Assembly: GCA_018262895.1 (NCBI GenBank)
Contig: JADFDJ010000001.1
Span: 62,001-126,000 of the forward strand
Source: Methanomassiliicoccus sp.
Lineage (GTDB): Archaea > Thermoplasmatota > Thermoplasmata > Methanomassiliicoccales > Methanomassiliicoccaceae
Length of the DNA: 64,000 nucleotides
Direction: 5' to 3'
Below the pieces are notes generated by a model. The model searched no databases. It was not told where the DNA came from and saw nothing but the letters and a program-made list of their open reading frames with translations. Numbering within the stretch: position 1 is the stretch's first letter; each line of letters starts with the position of its first letter. Made by a program: the position numbers and the translations under genes. Shown here piece by piece: positions 39,615 to 50,319 of the stretch.

Positions 39615-40637
39615 ATGGTCGCCAAGCGAATGGAGTCCAGAAAGGTGCAGAAGACGGGTCTATCCACGTTGACCGTGTCCCTGCCGAAGGAGTGGGTCTC
39701 CACGATAAACCTCAAGCCAGGGGACCAGGTGGACCTGGAGATCATGCCCGATGGCTCCCTTAGCATCGGACCCAAGGAGAGCAAGAAGAGGGAGCCTCTC
39801 AGAAAGGTGATACAGCTGGAGAGCGACGACCCCACCGACCATCTGGTTAGAAAGCTCATAGGCGTTTACCTTGCCGGCTTCAACATCGTCGAGGTGCGCT
39901 CCAAGGAGCGAATGGACCTGGAGACAAAGAGGGCCGCCAGGGACTTCGCCCGCATGGTCATCGGACCGGAGGTGATAGAGGAAACGGCCAACTCCATCGT
40001 CCTTCATGATCTCTCCGACCCCGTGGAACTGCCTCAGAAGAAGTGCGTCCGCAGGATGCACCTCATCGTCGACACCATGCACCGGGACGCCATGATCGCC
40101 TATGCCCAGGGCGACCTGGAGCTGGCGAACGATGTAATCGAGCGCGATCAGGACGTCGACAGGCTATACTGGATGACATACAAGCAGTACAACCTGATCC
40201 AGAAGGACCGAAGCCTTGCGGAGAGAGTTGGCGTGGACATCCACGAGAGCATGAGTCTGATGCTGGTCGCCCGGCTCATAGAGCGAATAGGCGACCATGC
40301 CGAGAAGATAGCCAAACATGCCCTAAACTCAGGTAAGAAGGGTCCGGCCGCAGACGTGGGCGCCATCGAGAAGCTGAGCCAGGAGGCGCTGGTCCTGCTC
40401 ACTAAGGCCATGGAGTCCTACTTCCTGCGGGACATCGGCAACGCCAATGACATCATAGATAGGGCCGAGGGCCTGGTCCACAAGGCCGAGGGCCTGCTCC
40501 CGGACCTGCAGGCCCACAACGGCAAAGGGGCGGTCTCCAGCTCCTCGGTGCTGGACAGCGTCATCAGGACCATCATGTATGCGACCGACATCGCCGAGCT
40601 GGCCATCAACGAGTCCATGCGCTCGGAGGAAAAATAA
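39615..40637 (+). CDS. AbrB/SpoVT-domain plus PhoU fusion regulator
   Basis: MESRKVQKTGLSTLTVSLPKEWVSTINLKPGDQVDLEIMPDGSLSI followed by PhoU-like helices ARLIERIGDHAEKIAKH. Confidence 0.9.
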   Translation: MVAKRMESRKVQKTGLSTLTVSLPKEWVSTINLKPGDQVDLEIMPDGSLSIGPKESKKREPLRKVIQLESDDPTDHLVRKLIGVYLAGFNIVEVRSKERMDLETKRAARDFARMVIGPEVIEETANSIVLHDLSDPVELPQKKCVRRMHLIVDTMHRDAMIAYAQGDLELANDVIERDQDVDRLYWMTYKQYNLIQKDRSLAERVGVDIHESMSLMLVARLIERIGDHAEKIAKHALNSGKKGPAADVGAIEKLSQEALVLLTKAMESYFLRDIGNANDIIDRAEGLVHKAEGLLPDLQAHNGKGAVSSSSVLDSVIRTIMYATDIAELAINESMRSEEK

Positions 40638-40654
40638 GGGTGGAGTAAGGGGTT

Positions 40655-41167
40655 TTAGTCGCCCTCGTCGAGCGCGAAGCCATTGTGCTTCTTCAGGTGC
40701 TCGGCGAGCCCGCCGTCAGAGAGGATCTTCATCATAACCGGGGGTAAGGGGCTGGCCTGGAGCGTCACGTTCTTGGTGACGTTCACCACCACACCCTGCG
40801 CTATATCTATCTCCAGCACGTCGCCCTCCTCGATCTGGGACGTGTCCACCTCCACCACAGGGAGGCCGACGTTGATGCAGTTGCGGTAGAATATGCGCGC
40901 GAAGGACTTGGCGACGACTGCTCCGATGCCCGCGGCCTTGAGGACCAGAGGTGCCTGCTCCCTTGATGAGCCCGCTCCCAGGTTCTCGCCTGCGACCACG
41001 AAGTCCCCCTCCTCTATCTCGTCGTAGAAGCCGGGACGGATGTCCTCCATCACGTGCTTGGACAGCTCTTTCATGTCCAGGGTCTTGAACTTGTACTTCC
41101 CGGAGATGACGTAGTCGGTGTTGAGGTTGTCCCCGAAGGTATGGGCCTTTCCGTTCATGATGCTCAT
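40655..41167 (-). CDS. 3-isopropylmalate/homoaconitate dehydratase small subunit
   Basis: GKAHTFGDNLNTDYVISGKY; GAGSSREQAPLVLKAAGIGAVVAKSFARIFYRNCINVGLP. Confidence 0.92.
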   Translation of the reverse strand: MSIMNGKAHTFGDNLNTDYVISGKYKFKTLDMKELSKHVMEDIRPGFYDEIEEGDFVVAGENLGAGSSREQAPLVLKAAGIGAVVAKSFARIFYRNCINVGLPVVEVDTSQIEEGDVLEIDIAQGVVVNVTKNVTLQASPLPPVMMKILSDGGLAEHLKKHNGFALDEGD

Positions 41168-42417
41168 TTCTGCACCTCCCTGACGTCAGCGATGTGACCG
41201 AGCATGGCCGAGTACGCGGCGGTGGCGGGGCTGCTAAGGTAGATCTCCGCCTTGGTGTTGCCCATGCGGCCCTTGAAGTTGCGGTTGGCGGTGGAGAGAA
41301 CAGTCTCCGCGTCCGAGGGCACGCCGTTGCACGTCCCCACGCAGGGGCCGCAGGAGGGGGCGATGAGCGTGGCGCCTGCCCTCACGAGCCTGTCGATGTA
41401 TCCTTCCCTCATGGCGTCCAGGAGGACGTTCCGGGATGCGGGTGCGACTATTAGGCGCAGCCCCCGGGCGACCTTCTTGCCCGCCAGGATCTCGGAGGCG
41501 ATCCTGAGGTCCTCCAGCCGGCCGTTGGTGCAGGTACCGATGTACACCTGGTCCAGCTCCGTTCCTGCTACCTGGGAGACGTCCACCACATTGTCCACCT
41601 CATGGGGCTTGGCCACCTGGGGCGGCAGGTCGGAGAGGTCCTCGCGGATGACGCGCTCGTAGATGGCCGAGCCCGAGGCCTCCACGCCCTTGAACGGGGC
41701 GTTGGTCCTCTGGCGGACGTACTCGCGAACGCGGCCGTCGCAGGGCATGAGGCCGACCTTGGCCCCTACCTCCACGACCATGTTGGAGATGGTCATCCTG
41801 GCATCTACGGACATGGCGTCTATCACCGTACCATATATCTCCAGTGCCTTGTACGTGGCCCCGCGGGAGGTGAGGGTCTTGCACATGTGAAGGATCACGT
41901 CCTTGGAGTAGGTCCCCTCGGGCAGGGTCCCGTCATAGACGAACTTGATGGTGCTGGGCACCCGGAACCATATCTTCCCCGTGACCAATGCGGCGGCCAG
42001 GTCGGTGGAGCCCACGCCGGTGGCGAACACGTTCAACGCACCGTAGGTGCAGGTATGGGAGTCGCCGCCGATCACCACGTTCCCCGGGAGCACGTGGCCC
42101 TTCTCGGGGAGGAGCTGATGGCATACCCCTTCCCCCACATCATAGAGGATGGAGCCCTGGTCGCCGGCGAAGTCCCTCATCTCCTTGTGGATGTTGGACA
42201 CCGACTCCATAGGCGAGGGGGAGTTATGGTCGATGACGATGGCGTACTTCTTGGGGTTGGCGATGGACTTGGCGGCCATCTGCTTGAACGCCTTGATGGT
42301 CAGACCCGTGGTCCCGTCCTGGGACATCATGAAATCGACCGGCACTATGCAAATGTCTCCGGCGCGTACCTCCTTGCCGGCATGCGCGGATAGGATCTTC
42401 TCGGAAATGGTTCCCAT
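41164..42417 (-). CDS. 3-isopropylmalate/homoaconitate dehydratase large subunit
   Basis: VIGGDSHTCTYGALNVFATGVGSTDLAAALVTGKIWFRVPSTIKF; YIGTCTNGRLEDL; APSCGPCVGTCNG. Confidence 0.92.
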   Translation of the reverse strand: MGTISEKILSAHAGKEVRAGDICIVPVDFMMSQDGTTGLTIKAFKQMAAKSIANPKKYAIVIDHNSPSPMESVSNIHKEMRDFAGDQGSILYDVGEGVCHQLLPEKGHVLPGNVVIGGDSHTCTYGALNVFATGVGSTDLAAALVTGKIWFRVPSTIKFVYDGTLPEGTYSKDVILHMCKTLTSRGATYKALEIYGTVIDAMSVDARMTISNMVVEVGAKVGLMPCDGRVREYVRQRTNAPFKGVEASGSAIYERVIREDLSDLPPQVAKPHEVDNVVDVSQVAGTELDQVYIGTCTNGRLEDLRIASEILAGKKVARGLRLIVAPASRNVLLDAMREGYIDRLVRAGATLIAPSCGPCVGTCNGVPSDAETVLSTANRNFKGRMGNTKAEIYLSSPATAAYSAMLGHIADVREVQK

Positions 42418-42435
42418 GTTATCTCACCTTGTCTT

Positions 42436-43608
42436 TCATTGGCCGGGGTTCGTCCCCTCCTTGTAATCCTGATAGATGTACAGCAGCTCGTTCTCGGACA
42501 GGGAGCGTTTCAGCGAGACGGACGTGGCCCGCACGACCTCCAGTATGGCCGCGGCGGAGTTGTCGTCCAGCTCGATGCCCCTGGCCTCGAGTATCTGCTT
42601 TATGGTGCTCCTTCCGGAGTGCTTGCCCACTATGATCTTGCGGGTCATGCCGACCTCCTCCGGAGAGTACGGCTCGTAGTTGGAGAGGTACTTCATGACC
42701 CCGTCGGTGTGTATGCCCGCCTCGTGAGCAAAGCAGTTCTGCCCCACGATGGGTTTCCAAGCGGGGATCTCCCTGTTGGACGCCCTGGCAACGTATTCTG
42801 ATATCTCCCTGAGGCGTTTGGTGTCGATGCCCGTGTCTATCCCCAAAAGGTGCTTCGAGGCCATGACGACCTCCTCCAGGGGGGAGTTACCGGTCCTCTC
42901 GCCTATGCCCATCACGGTGGTGCTCAGGAATGTGGCGCCGGCCTGCACACCGGAGATGGCGTTGGCGGTGGCCATGCCGAAATCGTTGTGGGTGTGCATC
43001 TCGATGGGGATGTGGACGTTGTCTATGATGTTCTTGATGGCATCGTAGGTGACCGAAGGGGTGAGGATGCCCAGAGTGTCGCAGTAGCGGACCCTGTCCG
43101 CACCCGCCTCCTTGGCGGTCCGGGCGAACTCCAGCATGAACTCCGGGTCGGCACGGGAGGCGTCCTCGGCATTGACCGATATGTACATGCCGTGAGCGGC
43201 GGCGTACTCCACAGACTCCACTATCCTTTCCAGGACCCACTCTCGGCTCTTCATCAGCTTGTGCTCGATATGGATGTCGGAGGAGGACATGGAGATGGCC
43301 ACGGAATCTACGTCGCAGTCGATGCTATTGGAGATATCCTCCTTGGAGGCCCGGTTCCATCCCAGGATGGAGGCGTCAAGCCCCAGATGGGCTATGCGCT
43401 TGATGGCGGCCTTCTCATCGCCGCCCATCGCCGGTATGCCTGCCTCGATCTGCTGGACACCGATCTCGTCCAACAGCTTGGCTATGCGCACCTTCTCCAG
43501 ATTGGCGAAGACTATGCCTGCAGCTTGCTCCCCATCCCTGAGGGTGGTGTCGCAGACCATCAACTTTCTCTTCGCCAATTTCGCGAGGACATTTCCTTTG
43601 TCCTTCAT
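42436..43608 (-). CDS. Homocitrate synthase / 2-isopropylmalate synthase family (NifV/AksA-like)
   Basis: MVCDTTLRDGEQAAGIVFANLEKVRIAKLLDEIGVQQIEAGIPAMGGDEK; HTHNDFGMATANAISGVQAGA; start trimmed to ATG 43608 after GGAGACG. Confidence 0.88.
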   Translation of the reverse strand: MKDKGNVLAKLAKRKLMVCDTTLRDGEQAAGIVFANLEKVRIAKLLDEIGVQQIEAGIPAMGGDEKAAIKRIAHLGLDASILGWNRASKEDISNSIDCDVDSVAISMSSSDIHIEHKLMKSREWVLERIVESVEYAAAHGMYISVNAEDASRADPEFMLEFARTAKEAGADRVRYCDTLGILTPSVTYDAIKNIIDNVHIPIEMHTHNDFGMATANAISGVQAGATFLSTTVMGIGERTGNSPLEEVVMASKHLLGIDTGIDTKRLREISEYVARASNREIPAWKPIVGQNCFAHEAGIHTDGVMKYLSNYEPYSPEEVGMTRKIIVGKHSGRSTIKQILEARGIELDDNSAAAILEVVRATSVSLKRSLSENELLYIYQDYKEGTNPGQ

Positions 43609-43944
43609 TTTTTCGTCTCCCTTATCGTTGCTCCAGCCCCGCACGCACAAGTACCAGCGGATACAGCAGGATCCTCGCTGCGAGCCCTACATAAGTATAT
43701 GTCAAGTGCGTTCGCCCACAGGTCTGGCAAATGGCCCACTTTTCCCTTGTGAAACAACCGCATCCGAACATCAGCGTCCATTCTGTTCTACCCGTAATAT
43801 AAAGGGTTAGGGCCTGGTCCTTTCGTTATCATAGGTTTTATACTTAAATTGTTTTGTGAGCTTTACATCGAAATCGCAGCCATACTGCACACTTGATTAA
43901 GATAAGAATCATTGAATGTACGTTGCGAATAACGGCTGTGTCAT

Positions 43945-44985
43945 TCATGAGGGGAGGTGGAAGCGAAGGAGGGCGGCGATGCCCCCGATGGATTCGAGCT
44001 TCTGTCCTGCCTCGAACCTCTCGCTGACGACTATGACCTTTCCCCGGGACGCCTCCACCCGGGACATCAGGGGCCCTGACCTGTTCTGGCGGACGATGCT
44101 GTCCAGTATGAGCAGCGTCTCCACCGCGCCCATCAATACGGCCCTCTCCACCTCCGCAGGGCCGTAAGCCACCGGCCCGTCCCTGGCGATCTCGGTGAGC
44201 ACGTCCTCCACAACCTTGGTCTCCATAGCGGCCCGGGAGCCTTGCACCACTTCCGTTCCCAGACCTGCCTTCATGAGCTCGTGGACGCCGGGCATGCCCG
44301 CCTGCCCCGTATGATAGACGTGGGCTCCCTTGAAGAGGTCCGGTTCACGCTCCTTGCCCAGTGAAACGAGGGCCTCCTTCGCGAAGCCCGGGCCCAGTAT
44401 GACGAGGGGCACCCCAGGTTGAGAGGCCTGCTTGACCTTCTCCACGATGTCCTCGTAATAATTGCGGTCCTCCTTCTGGTCGTACATCTTTCCGGACGAG
44501 GGGGCGTAGATCCGCGCCACCTCCTGTATCCCGAACTGGCGTGCTACGGCGATCACGGCCTCATCGTTCTCCAGGGACACGAACAGTATCCTCGGCTTCC
44601 TGGAGTCCTCCACCGCCCTCTTGACCCTATCCAGTATTGATGGTGACCAGTCGGTCTTACGGACCGTCAGGACATCGCCCTCCGCAAGGTTCAGGGTATG
44701 GTATGAACCGACGTCCTGGGGCCCCTCCACGATCACCCCGTGCACCCTCAGGCGGCTTTCCGACTCGTGAAAATCCACGTTCTCGGTGCGGATGCCCAGG
44801 ACCATGCGCTTCTTCTCCCCCCGCTCCGCGCGGAGCTTGTCTGTCTTGGACTCGTCCCTGCGGTAGGTGACAGATATCACGATGTCTCCGGGCAAGATTA
44901 TGTTGTAAAGATGCCAAAGGTCGTCGAGGGTCTCTACCTGGAACTTTATCTCCCCCGCCTGGCGGTCTTGATGGAGGACGCGCAT
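43945..44985 (-). CDS. pelA: Pelota (aPelota) mRNA surveillance protein
   Basis: MRVLHQDRQAGEIKFQVETLDDLWHLYNIILPGD; GPGFAKEALVSLGKE; GAVETLLILDSIVR. Confidence 0.95.
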   Translation of the reverse strand: MRVLHQDRQAGEIKFQVETLDDLWHLYNIILPGDIVISVTYRRDESKTDKLRAERGEKKRMVLGIRTENVDFHESESRLRVHGVIVEGPQDVGSYHTLNLAEGDVLTVRKTDWSPSILDRVKRAVEDSRKPRILFVSLENDEAVIAVARQFGIQEVARIYAPSSGKMYDQKEDRNYYEDIVEKVKQASQPGVPLVILGPGFAKEALVSLGKEREPDLFKGAHVYHTGQAGMPGVHELMKAGLGTEVVQGSRAAMETKVVEDVLTEIARDGPVAYGPAEVERAVLMGAVETLLILDSIVRQNRSGPLMSRVEASRGKVIVVSERFEAGQKLESIGGIAALLRFHLPS

Positions 44986-45196
44986 CGGGGGATACGATGG
45001 TGTGAAATTATTTTATGATATCCCTCAGACCCATAGGCCGAATGGTGCTGGACGGCGTCGATGATCTTACTTTTTGGATAGGGCAGGTTTTGTCCGTAAT
45101 TCAAGAAAGGCATCATCGGCCTCAATGCCCGTATCCTGATATCTCGATAATGATTATATGTTCTAACTCGATGATGGCTACAATGGGGAAGTTACT

Positions 45197-45775
45197 TTGA
45201 TCTGCGGTTGGTGCAACAGTGAAAATCCAGAGGGTAACCTCTATTGCGGAAGGTGCGGGAACGCGCTAGTCACGGGTACTGCGGTAGGCACGACAACATG
45301 GGGTAGAATGGGCAAACCTCTCATGACCATAGGCTCGCTGTTATTGGTTCTCTCCTTTGTCCTATCCATCTATGAATCTTATTCGATCACATATCTGACC
45401 AACGGCTTTGCGGACGGGGACATATCTCAGTTGTACCCGTTAATGACCCTAATTAACCTGTTAGCACCTCTGGGAACGGGACTATTGCTGCTGGGGACGG
45501 CTTTTTTATTTAATGGACAAAGGTCCGAGGGTGACGGGAGGGGGGTTGCCAGCACTCTAATTATGAGCGGTGCCATCGTCTTCTTCTTAGGGACGATAGT
45601 TGAGATCGGACTTATCGCCTTCGTTCAGTTGACCCATGCAAGCTTTTTTGATCGTAACATAAATTATTTCGTTTCATCGATCGGTGAGATCGGTATCGTG
45701 CTCTTCCTGATAGGGCTAATCGTATGGTTGTTGAGAACGAGGCCAAGCCTCCATTCGAGATCAGGTGCGACTTGA
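45197..45775 (+). CDS. Zinc-ribbon membrane protein
   Basis: MICGWCNSENPEGNLYCGRCGNALV followed by four hydrophobic segments; TTG start. Confidence 0.65.
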   Translation: MICGWCNSENPEGNLYCGRCGNALVTGTAVGTTTWGRMGKPLMTIGSLLLVLSFVLSIYESYSITYLTNGFADGDISQLYPLMTLINLLAPLGTGLLLLGTAFLFNGQRSEGDGRGVASTLIMSGAIVFFLGTIVEIGLIAFVQLTHASFFDRNINYFVSSIGEIGIVLFLIGLIVWLLRTRPSLHSRSGAT

Positions 45776-45869
45776 TGGGCACTTGTCCTGAATTGGACAA
45801 CGGCGGGGAAATCTGTCCGGCCATGGATGCCAAACCTTAAGTATCATACACCATTACTGCAAAATCTCG

Positions 45870-46952
45870 ATGGTATATCAGTGCCACCTCATCCTTGAAA
45901 ACGGGACCATAGCTGAGGGCACTGGCTTTGGTTTTGAGAAAACGGTGTACGGCGAGGTCGTCTTCAACACCGGCATGTGCGGCTACCAGGAAAGCCTCAC
46001 GGACCCCTCCTACAAAGGCCAGATTCTTATCATGTCCCACCCCATTATCGGCAATTACGGAGTGAATGACAGGTTCTCGGAGTCATCGGAGGTGCAGGTC
46101 CGGGGGTATGTGGTGAGGGAGGCATGCGAACACCCTTCGATGACATACGGCAACGGAAGCCTTGACGATCTCCTGAAGAGGGACAAGGTACCGGGCATCT
46201 CAGGGCTTGACACGAGGTCCCTGATCATCGGGATAAGAGAGAAAGGCGTCCTGAAGGGTGCCATTGCCTTCGATGAGGACCCGATGGAGGTCTTGGAGAG
46301 GGTCCGGCAGATGCCATATCCCTCAGAGTCGAACCTGGTGGCCGAGGCCAGCGTGAAAAGGATCATCAGGTATGACAAGGCGGGCTCCAGGAGAGTGGGG
46401 CTCATCGATTGCGGGGTGAAGAACAACATCGTCAGGGAGCTGAGGAAGAGGTTCGAGGTCGTCCAGGTGCCGTACGACACCCCGGCCTCCGTTCTGCGGG
46501 ACCTGGAGATAGACGGCCTGTTCCTCTCCAACGGCCCCGGGGACCCGGCTCACCCGGAGCTTCAGACGACGGTCGTGAGGACCATCAAGGACCTCAAGGA
46601 GGAGCTTCCCATCATGGGCATCTGCATGGGCAACCAGCTGCTGGCCCGGGCCTTCGGCGGGAACACGTACAAGATGAAGTTCGGCCACAGGGGAGTGAAC
46701 CAGCCGGTGAAGCACAATGGCCGGATATACATCACGTCACAGAACCACGGCTATGTGGTTGACCCTGAGACCATCGACGGGTCCGGTCTCATCGTGGACC
46801 ATGTGAACGTGAACGACGGAAGCGTGGATGGGATGAGGCACACGGAGCTGCCCATCTTCGCGGTGCAGTACCACCCTGAGGCGTCGGCCGGTCCCCACGA
46901 CACCACCTTCCTCTTCGATGAGTTCAAGAAGATGCTGGAGGGGAGGCGATGA
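45870..46952 (+). CDS. carA: Carbamoyl-phosphate synthase small subunit
   Basis: LILENGTIAEGTGFGFEKTVYGEVVFNTGMCGYQESLTDPSY; GICMGNQLLARAFGG. Confidence 0.97.
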   Translation: MVYQCHLILENGTIAEGTGFGFEKTVYGEVVFNTGMCGYQESLTDPSYKGQILIMSHPIIGNYGVNDRFSESSEVQVRGYVVREACEHPSMTYGNGSLDDLLKRDKVPGISGLDTRSLIIGIREKGVLKGAIAFDEDPMEVLERVRQMPYPSESNLVAEASVKRIIRYDKAGSRRVGLIDCGVKNNIVRELRKRFEVVQVPYDTPASVLRDLEIDGLFLSNGPGDPAHPELQTTVVRTIKDLKEELPIMGICMGNQLLARAFGGNTYKMKFGHRGVNQPVKHNGRIYITSQNHGYVVDPETIDGSGLIVDHVNVNDGSVDGMRHTELPIFAVQYHPEASAGPHDTTFLFDEFKKMLEGRR

Positions 46953-49900
46953 AGCGGACCGACCTGAAGAAGATCATGGTCATCGGCTCCGGGCCCATCG
47001 TCATCGGGCAGGCCGCCGAGTTCGACTTCTCCGGGTCCCAGGCATGCCGCTCGTTGCGCGAGGAGGGTTACACCACCGTGCTCGTCAACTCCAACCCGGC
47101 CACCATCCAGACGGACGTGGAGACGGCGGACGTGGTCTACATAGAACCGCTTAACGCGGAGACCGTTGCCCGCATCGCGGAGAAGGAGGAGGTGGACGGC
47201 ATCCTGTCAGGCATGGGAGGTCAGACCGCCCTCAACATCTGCTCAGAGCTCGCGGAGAACGGTACCCTGGACCGTCTGGGCATACAGCTGCTGGGGACGC
47301 AGCCCCATGCCATCGCCCTGTCCGAGGACCGGGAGCTCTTCCGGGAGATGATGCTTAAGATAGGCGAGCCCATACCTAAGAGCAAGACCGTGCACAGCGT
47401 CGAGGAGGCCCTGGCCGCGGCCAAGGAGCTGGGACGCTACCCGGTCCTCATCCGTCCAGCGTACACGCTGGGAGGTACGGGCGGGGGCATCGCCTACAAC
47501 GAGGAGGAGCTCATCAACATCACTGGGCGCGGGCTCATCTACTCGAGGATACACCAGGTGCTGATCGAGGAGTCGGTCCTGGGCTGGAAGGAGTTCGAGT
47601 ACGAGGTCATGAGGGACGCCAAGGACAACTGCGTCATCATCTGCAACATGGAGAACCTCGACCCCATGGGCATCCATACCGGGGAGTCCATAGTCATAGC
47701 TCCTGCACAGACTCTCAGCGATGTGGACCATCAGCGGCTGCGCAACGCCACCATCAAGACCATCCGGGCCCTTCAGATAGAGGGCGGATGCAACATCCAG
47801 TTCGCCCTCGACCCCGAGACCAAGGAGTACCGGGTCATCGAGGTGAACCCAAGGGTGTCCCGGTCTTCGGCCCTGGCCTCCAAGGCAACGGGCTATCCGA
47901 TAGCGCGGGTGGCCGCCAAGATCGCCGTCGGCTATGACCTTGATGAGATCCCCAACAGGATCACCGGAAAGACCTTCGCGGCCTTCGAGCCGACCTTGGA
48001 CTATGTGGTCATGAAGATACCGCGCTGGCCCTTCGACAAGTTCCGCACCGTGGACCGGACCCTGGGTACCCAGATGAAGAGCACCGGGGAGGTTATGGCC
48101 ATCGGTCGGACCATCGAGGAGGGGCTGCTCAAGGCCGTCCGCTCCCTGGAGATCGACCAGGAGTACCTCGAACCCGGCAGCTGGTCGGACGAGGTCATGA
48201 TCAGGGAGCTGAACACGGCCACCGACCAGAGGCTGTTCGTCATCGCCGAGGCATTGCGGCGGGGTATGAGCGTCCAGCGGATCGCGGAGATCACGAAGTG
48301 GGACGTGTTCTTCGTACAGAAGGTCCAGAACATCCTGGAGATGGAGACGGCGCTCAAAGGGAGCAGCGAACCTCAGGCCGCTGTCCTTAGGAAGGCCAAG
48401 CGGCTGGGCTTCTCGGACGATGCCATAGCCAAGCTCACCGGCCTGAATGCGGATAAGGTCAGGGAGCTGAGGAAGGAGGCAAAGCTGCTGCCCACGTACA
48501 AGATGGTTGATACCTGCGCAGCGGAGTTCAAGGCGGAGACCCCTTACTTCTACTCTACCTACGAGACGGAGAACGAGGCCCGTCCGTCATCCAACAAGAA
48601 GGTCATCATCGTCGGGGGAGGGCCTATACGCATAGGTCAAGGTATCGAGTTCGATTATGCCTGCGTGCACGGGGTCATGGCCCTGCAGGAGGAGGGCGTC
48701 GACGCCATCATCATCAACAACAACCCTGAGACGGTGTCCACTGACTACGACATATCCGACCGCCTCTACTTCGAACCGCTGACCCTGGAGGACGTCCTGA
48801 ACATCATCGAGAACGAGGATGCCGACGGCGTGATACTCCAGTTCGGAGGCCAGACCGCGATCAACCTGGCCATGCCCCTCATGAGGGCCCTCAAGGGAAA
48901 GAAGACCAAGGTCCTGGGAACATCGCCGGAGGATGTGGACGTGGCCGAGGACCGGAAGTTGTTCTCGGCACTGATGGACAGGCTAGGCATCCTCCAGCCG
49001 CGCTCGGGGACGGGGTACTCCTTCGAGGAGGTGAAGATCATAGCCGAGCAAATCGGCTATCCTGTGCTGGTGCGTCCTTCGTACGTCATCGGGGGGCGGG
49101 CCATGGAGATCGTCTACAGCGAAGATGAGCTGAAAACCTACGTAGCCACGGCGGTGAAGGTGTCCAAGAAGCACCCCATCCTGGTCGACAAGTACCTCTC
49201 CCATGCCATCGAGATAGACGTGGACATCGTCGCCGACGGCACGGACGTGTTCATCGGCGGGATATTGGAGCACGTGGAGGAGGCGGGCGTGCACTCCGGG
49301 GATGCCACCATGACCATGCCTCCCCAGACCTTGTCCCCAGAGATCATCGCGGAGATAATCAGCATCTCGGATAAGGTCGCCAGAGGCCTGAACGTCCGCG
49401 GGCTTCTCAACCTTCAACTAGCAGTAAAAGAGGGGCAGGTGTACATGATCGAGGCCAACCCCCGGGCCTCCAGGACCGTTCCCTTCGTGTCCAAGGCCAT
49501 CGGACGCCCCCTTGCCAAGATAGCCACAAAGGTGATGCTGGGCCGCACCCTGAAGGAGTTGGGATGCGTAGGTGTGCCCCAGTTCAACCACGTGGCGGTG
49601 AAGGCGTCGGTGTTCCCCTTCCTGAAGCTGCCAGGCGTGGACTCCATCCTCGGACCGGAGATGAGGTCCACCGGCGAGGTCATGGGGATCGACCGCAACT
49701 TCGACGCCGCCTGTTATAAGGCCCTCATCTCCGCGGGGCTCAAGCTCCCGGTCTCCGGAGGCGTGTACATAACCGTCAACGATGAGGACAAGCCCAAGAT
49801 CCTGGGCATCGCCAAGGAGCTGCAGGACATGGGCTTCCGCATTTTCGCCACCAAGGGCACCTCGACCTTCCTGCGGGAGCGGGGACTGCATACAACCACC

Positions 49901-50161
49901 GTGTACACCATCTCCCAGAACATGGACCCGGATGCGCTGGGGCTGATGCGCAACGGGGACATAAACCTCATCATCAACACTCCCAGCGAGGCCTCGGGAG
50001 CGCGCCGGGACGGCTTCATGATGAGGCGCCTGGCAGTGGAGCTGGAGATCCCCTTCCTGACCACGGTGCAGGCCGCCCGCGCTGCCGTGGCGGCGATGAA
50101 GCGTTCCCGCCTTGGTCCGCTGGACGTGGTCGACATCGGCTCATACCAGAAAGGCTGCTGA
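46949..50161 (+). CDS. carB: Carbamoyl-phosphate synthase large subunit
   Basis: KKIMVIGSGPIVIGQAAEFDFSGSQACRSLREEGY; duplicated ATP-grasp; C-terminal MGS-like domain. Confidence 0.98.
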   Translation: MKRTDLKKIMVIGSGPIVIGQAAEFDFSGSQACRSLREEGYTTVLVNSNPATIQTDVETADVVYIEPLNAETVARIAEKEEVDGILSGMGGQTALNICSELAENGTLDRLGIQLLGTQPHAIALSEDRELFREMMLKIGEPIPKSKTVHSVEEALAAAKELGRYPVLIRPAYTLGGTGGGIAYNEEELINITGRGLIYSRIHQVLIEESVLGWKEFEYEVMRDAKDNCVIICNMENLDPMGIHTGESIVIAPAQTLSDVDHQRLRNATIKTIRALQIEGGCNIQFALDPETKEYRVIEVNPRVSRSSALASKATGYPIARVAAKIAVGYDLDEIPNRITGKTFAAFEPTLDYVVMKIPRWPFDKFRTVDRTLGTQMKSTGEVMAIGRTIEEGLLKAVRSLEIDQEYLEPGSWSDEVMIRELNTATDQRLFVIAEALRRGMSVQRIAEITKWDVFFVQKVQNILEMETALKGSSEPQAAVLRKAKRLGFSDDAIAKLTGLNADKVRELRKEAKLLPTYKMVDTCAAEFKAETPYFYSTYETENEARPSSNKKVIIVGGGPIRIGQGIEFDYACVHGVMALQEEGVDAIIINNNPETVSTDYDISDRLYFEPLTLEDVLNIIENEDADGVILQFGGQTAINLAMPLMRALKGKKTKVLGTSPEDVDVAEDRKLFSALMDRLGILQPRSGTGYSFEEVKIIAEQIGYPVLVRPSYVIGGRAMEIVYSEDELKTYVATAVKVSKKHPILVDKYLSHAIEIDVDIVADGTDVFIGGILEHVEEAGVHSGDATMTMPPQTLSPEIIAEIISISDKVARGLNVRGLLNLQLAVKEGQVYMIEANPRASRTVPFVSKAIGRPLAKIATKVMLGRTLKELGCVGVPQFNHVAVKASVFPFLKLPGVDSILGPEMRSTGEVMGIDRNFDAACYKALISAGLKLPVSGGVYITVNDEDKPKILGIAKELQDMGFRIFATKGTSTFLRERGLHTTTVYTISQNMDPDALGLMRNGDINLIINTPSEASGARRDGFMMRRLAVELEIPFLTTVQAARAAVAAMKRSRLGPLDVVDIGSYQKGC

Positions 50162-50319
50162 GAGCTGTAACGGTGTCGACGACCATCAGGGCATCCAGCA
50201 TCTTCTCGTGGGCGCGAACGCGAAAGCGGGATGCACGGAGCTGCCGATGAGGGCCGGGGATCTACGTTATGGAAGAGAGAATCGGTCCTTGGACCTTGAT
50301 CCATATCTGTCGTTCTGAA

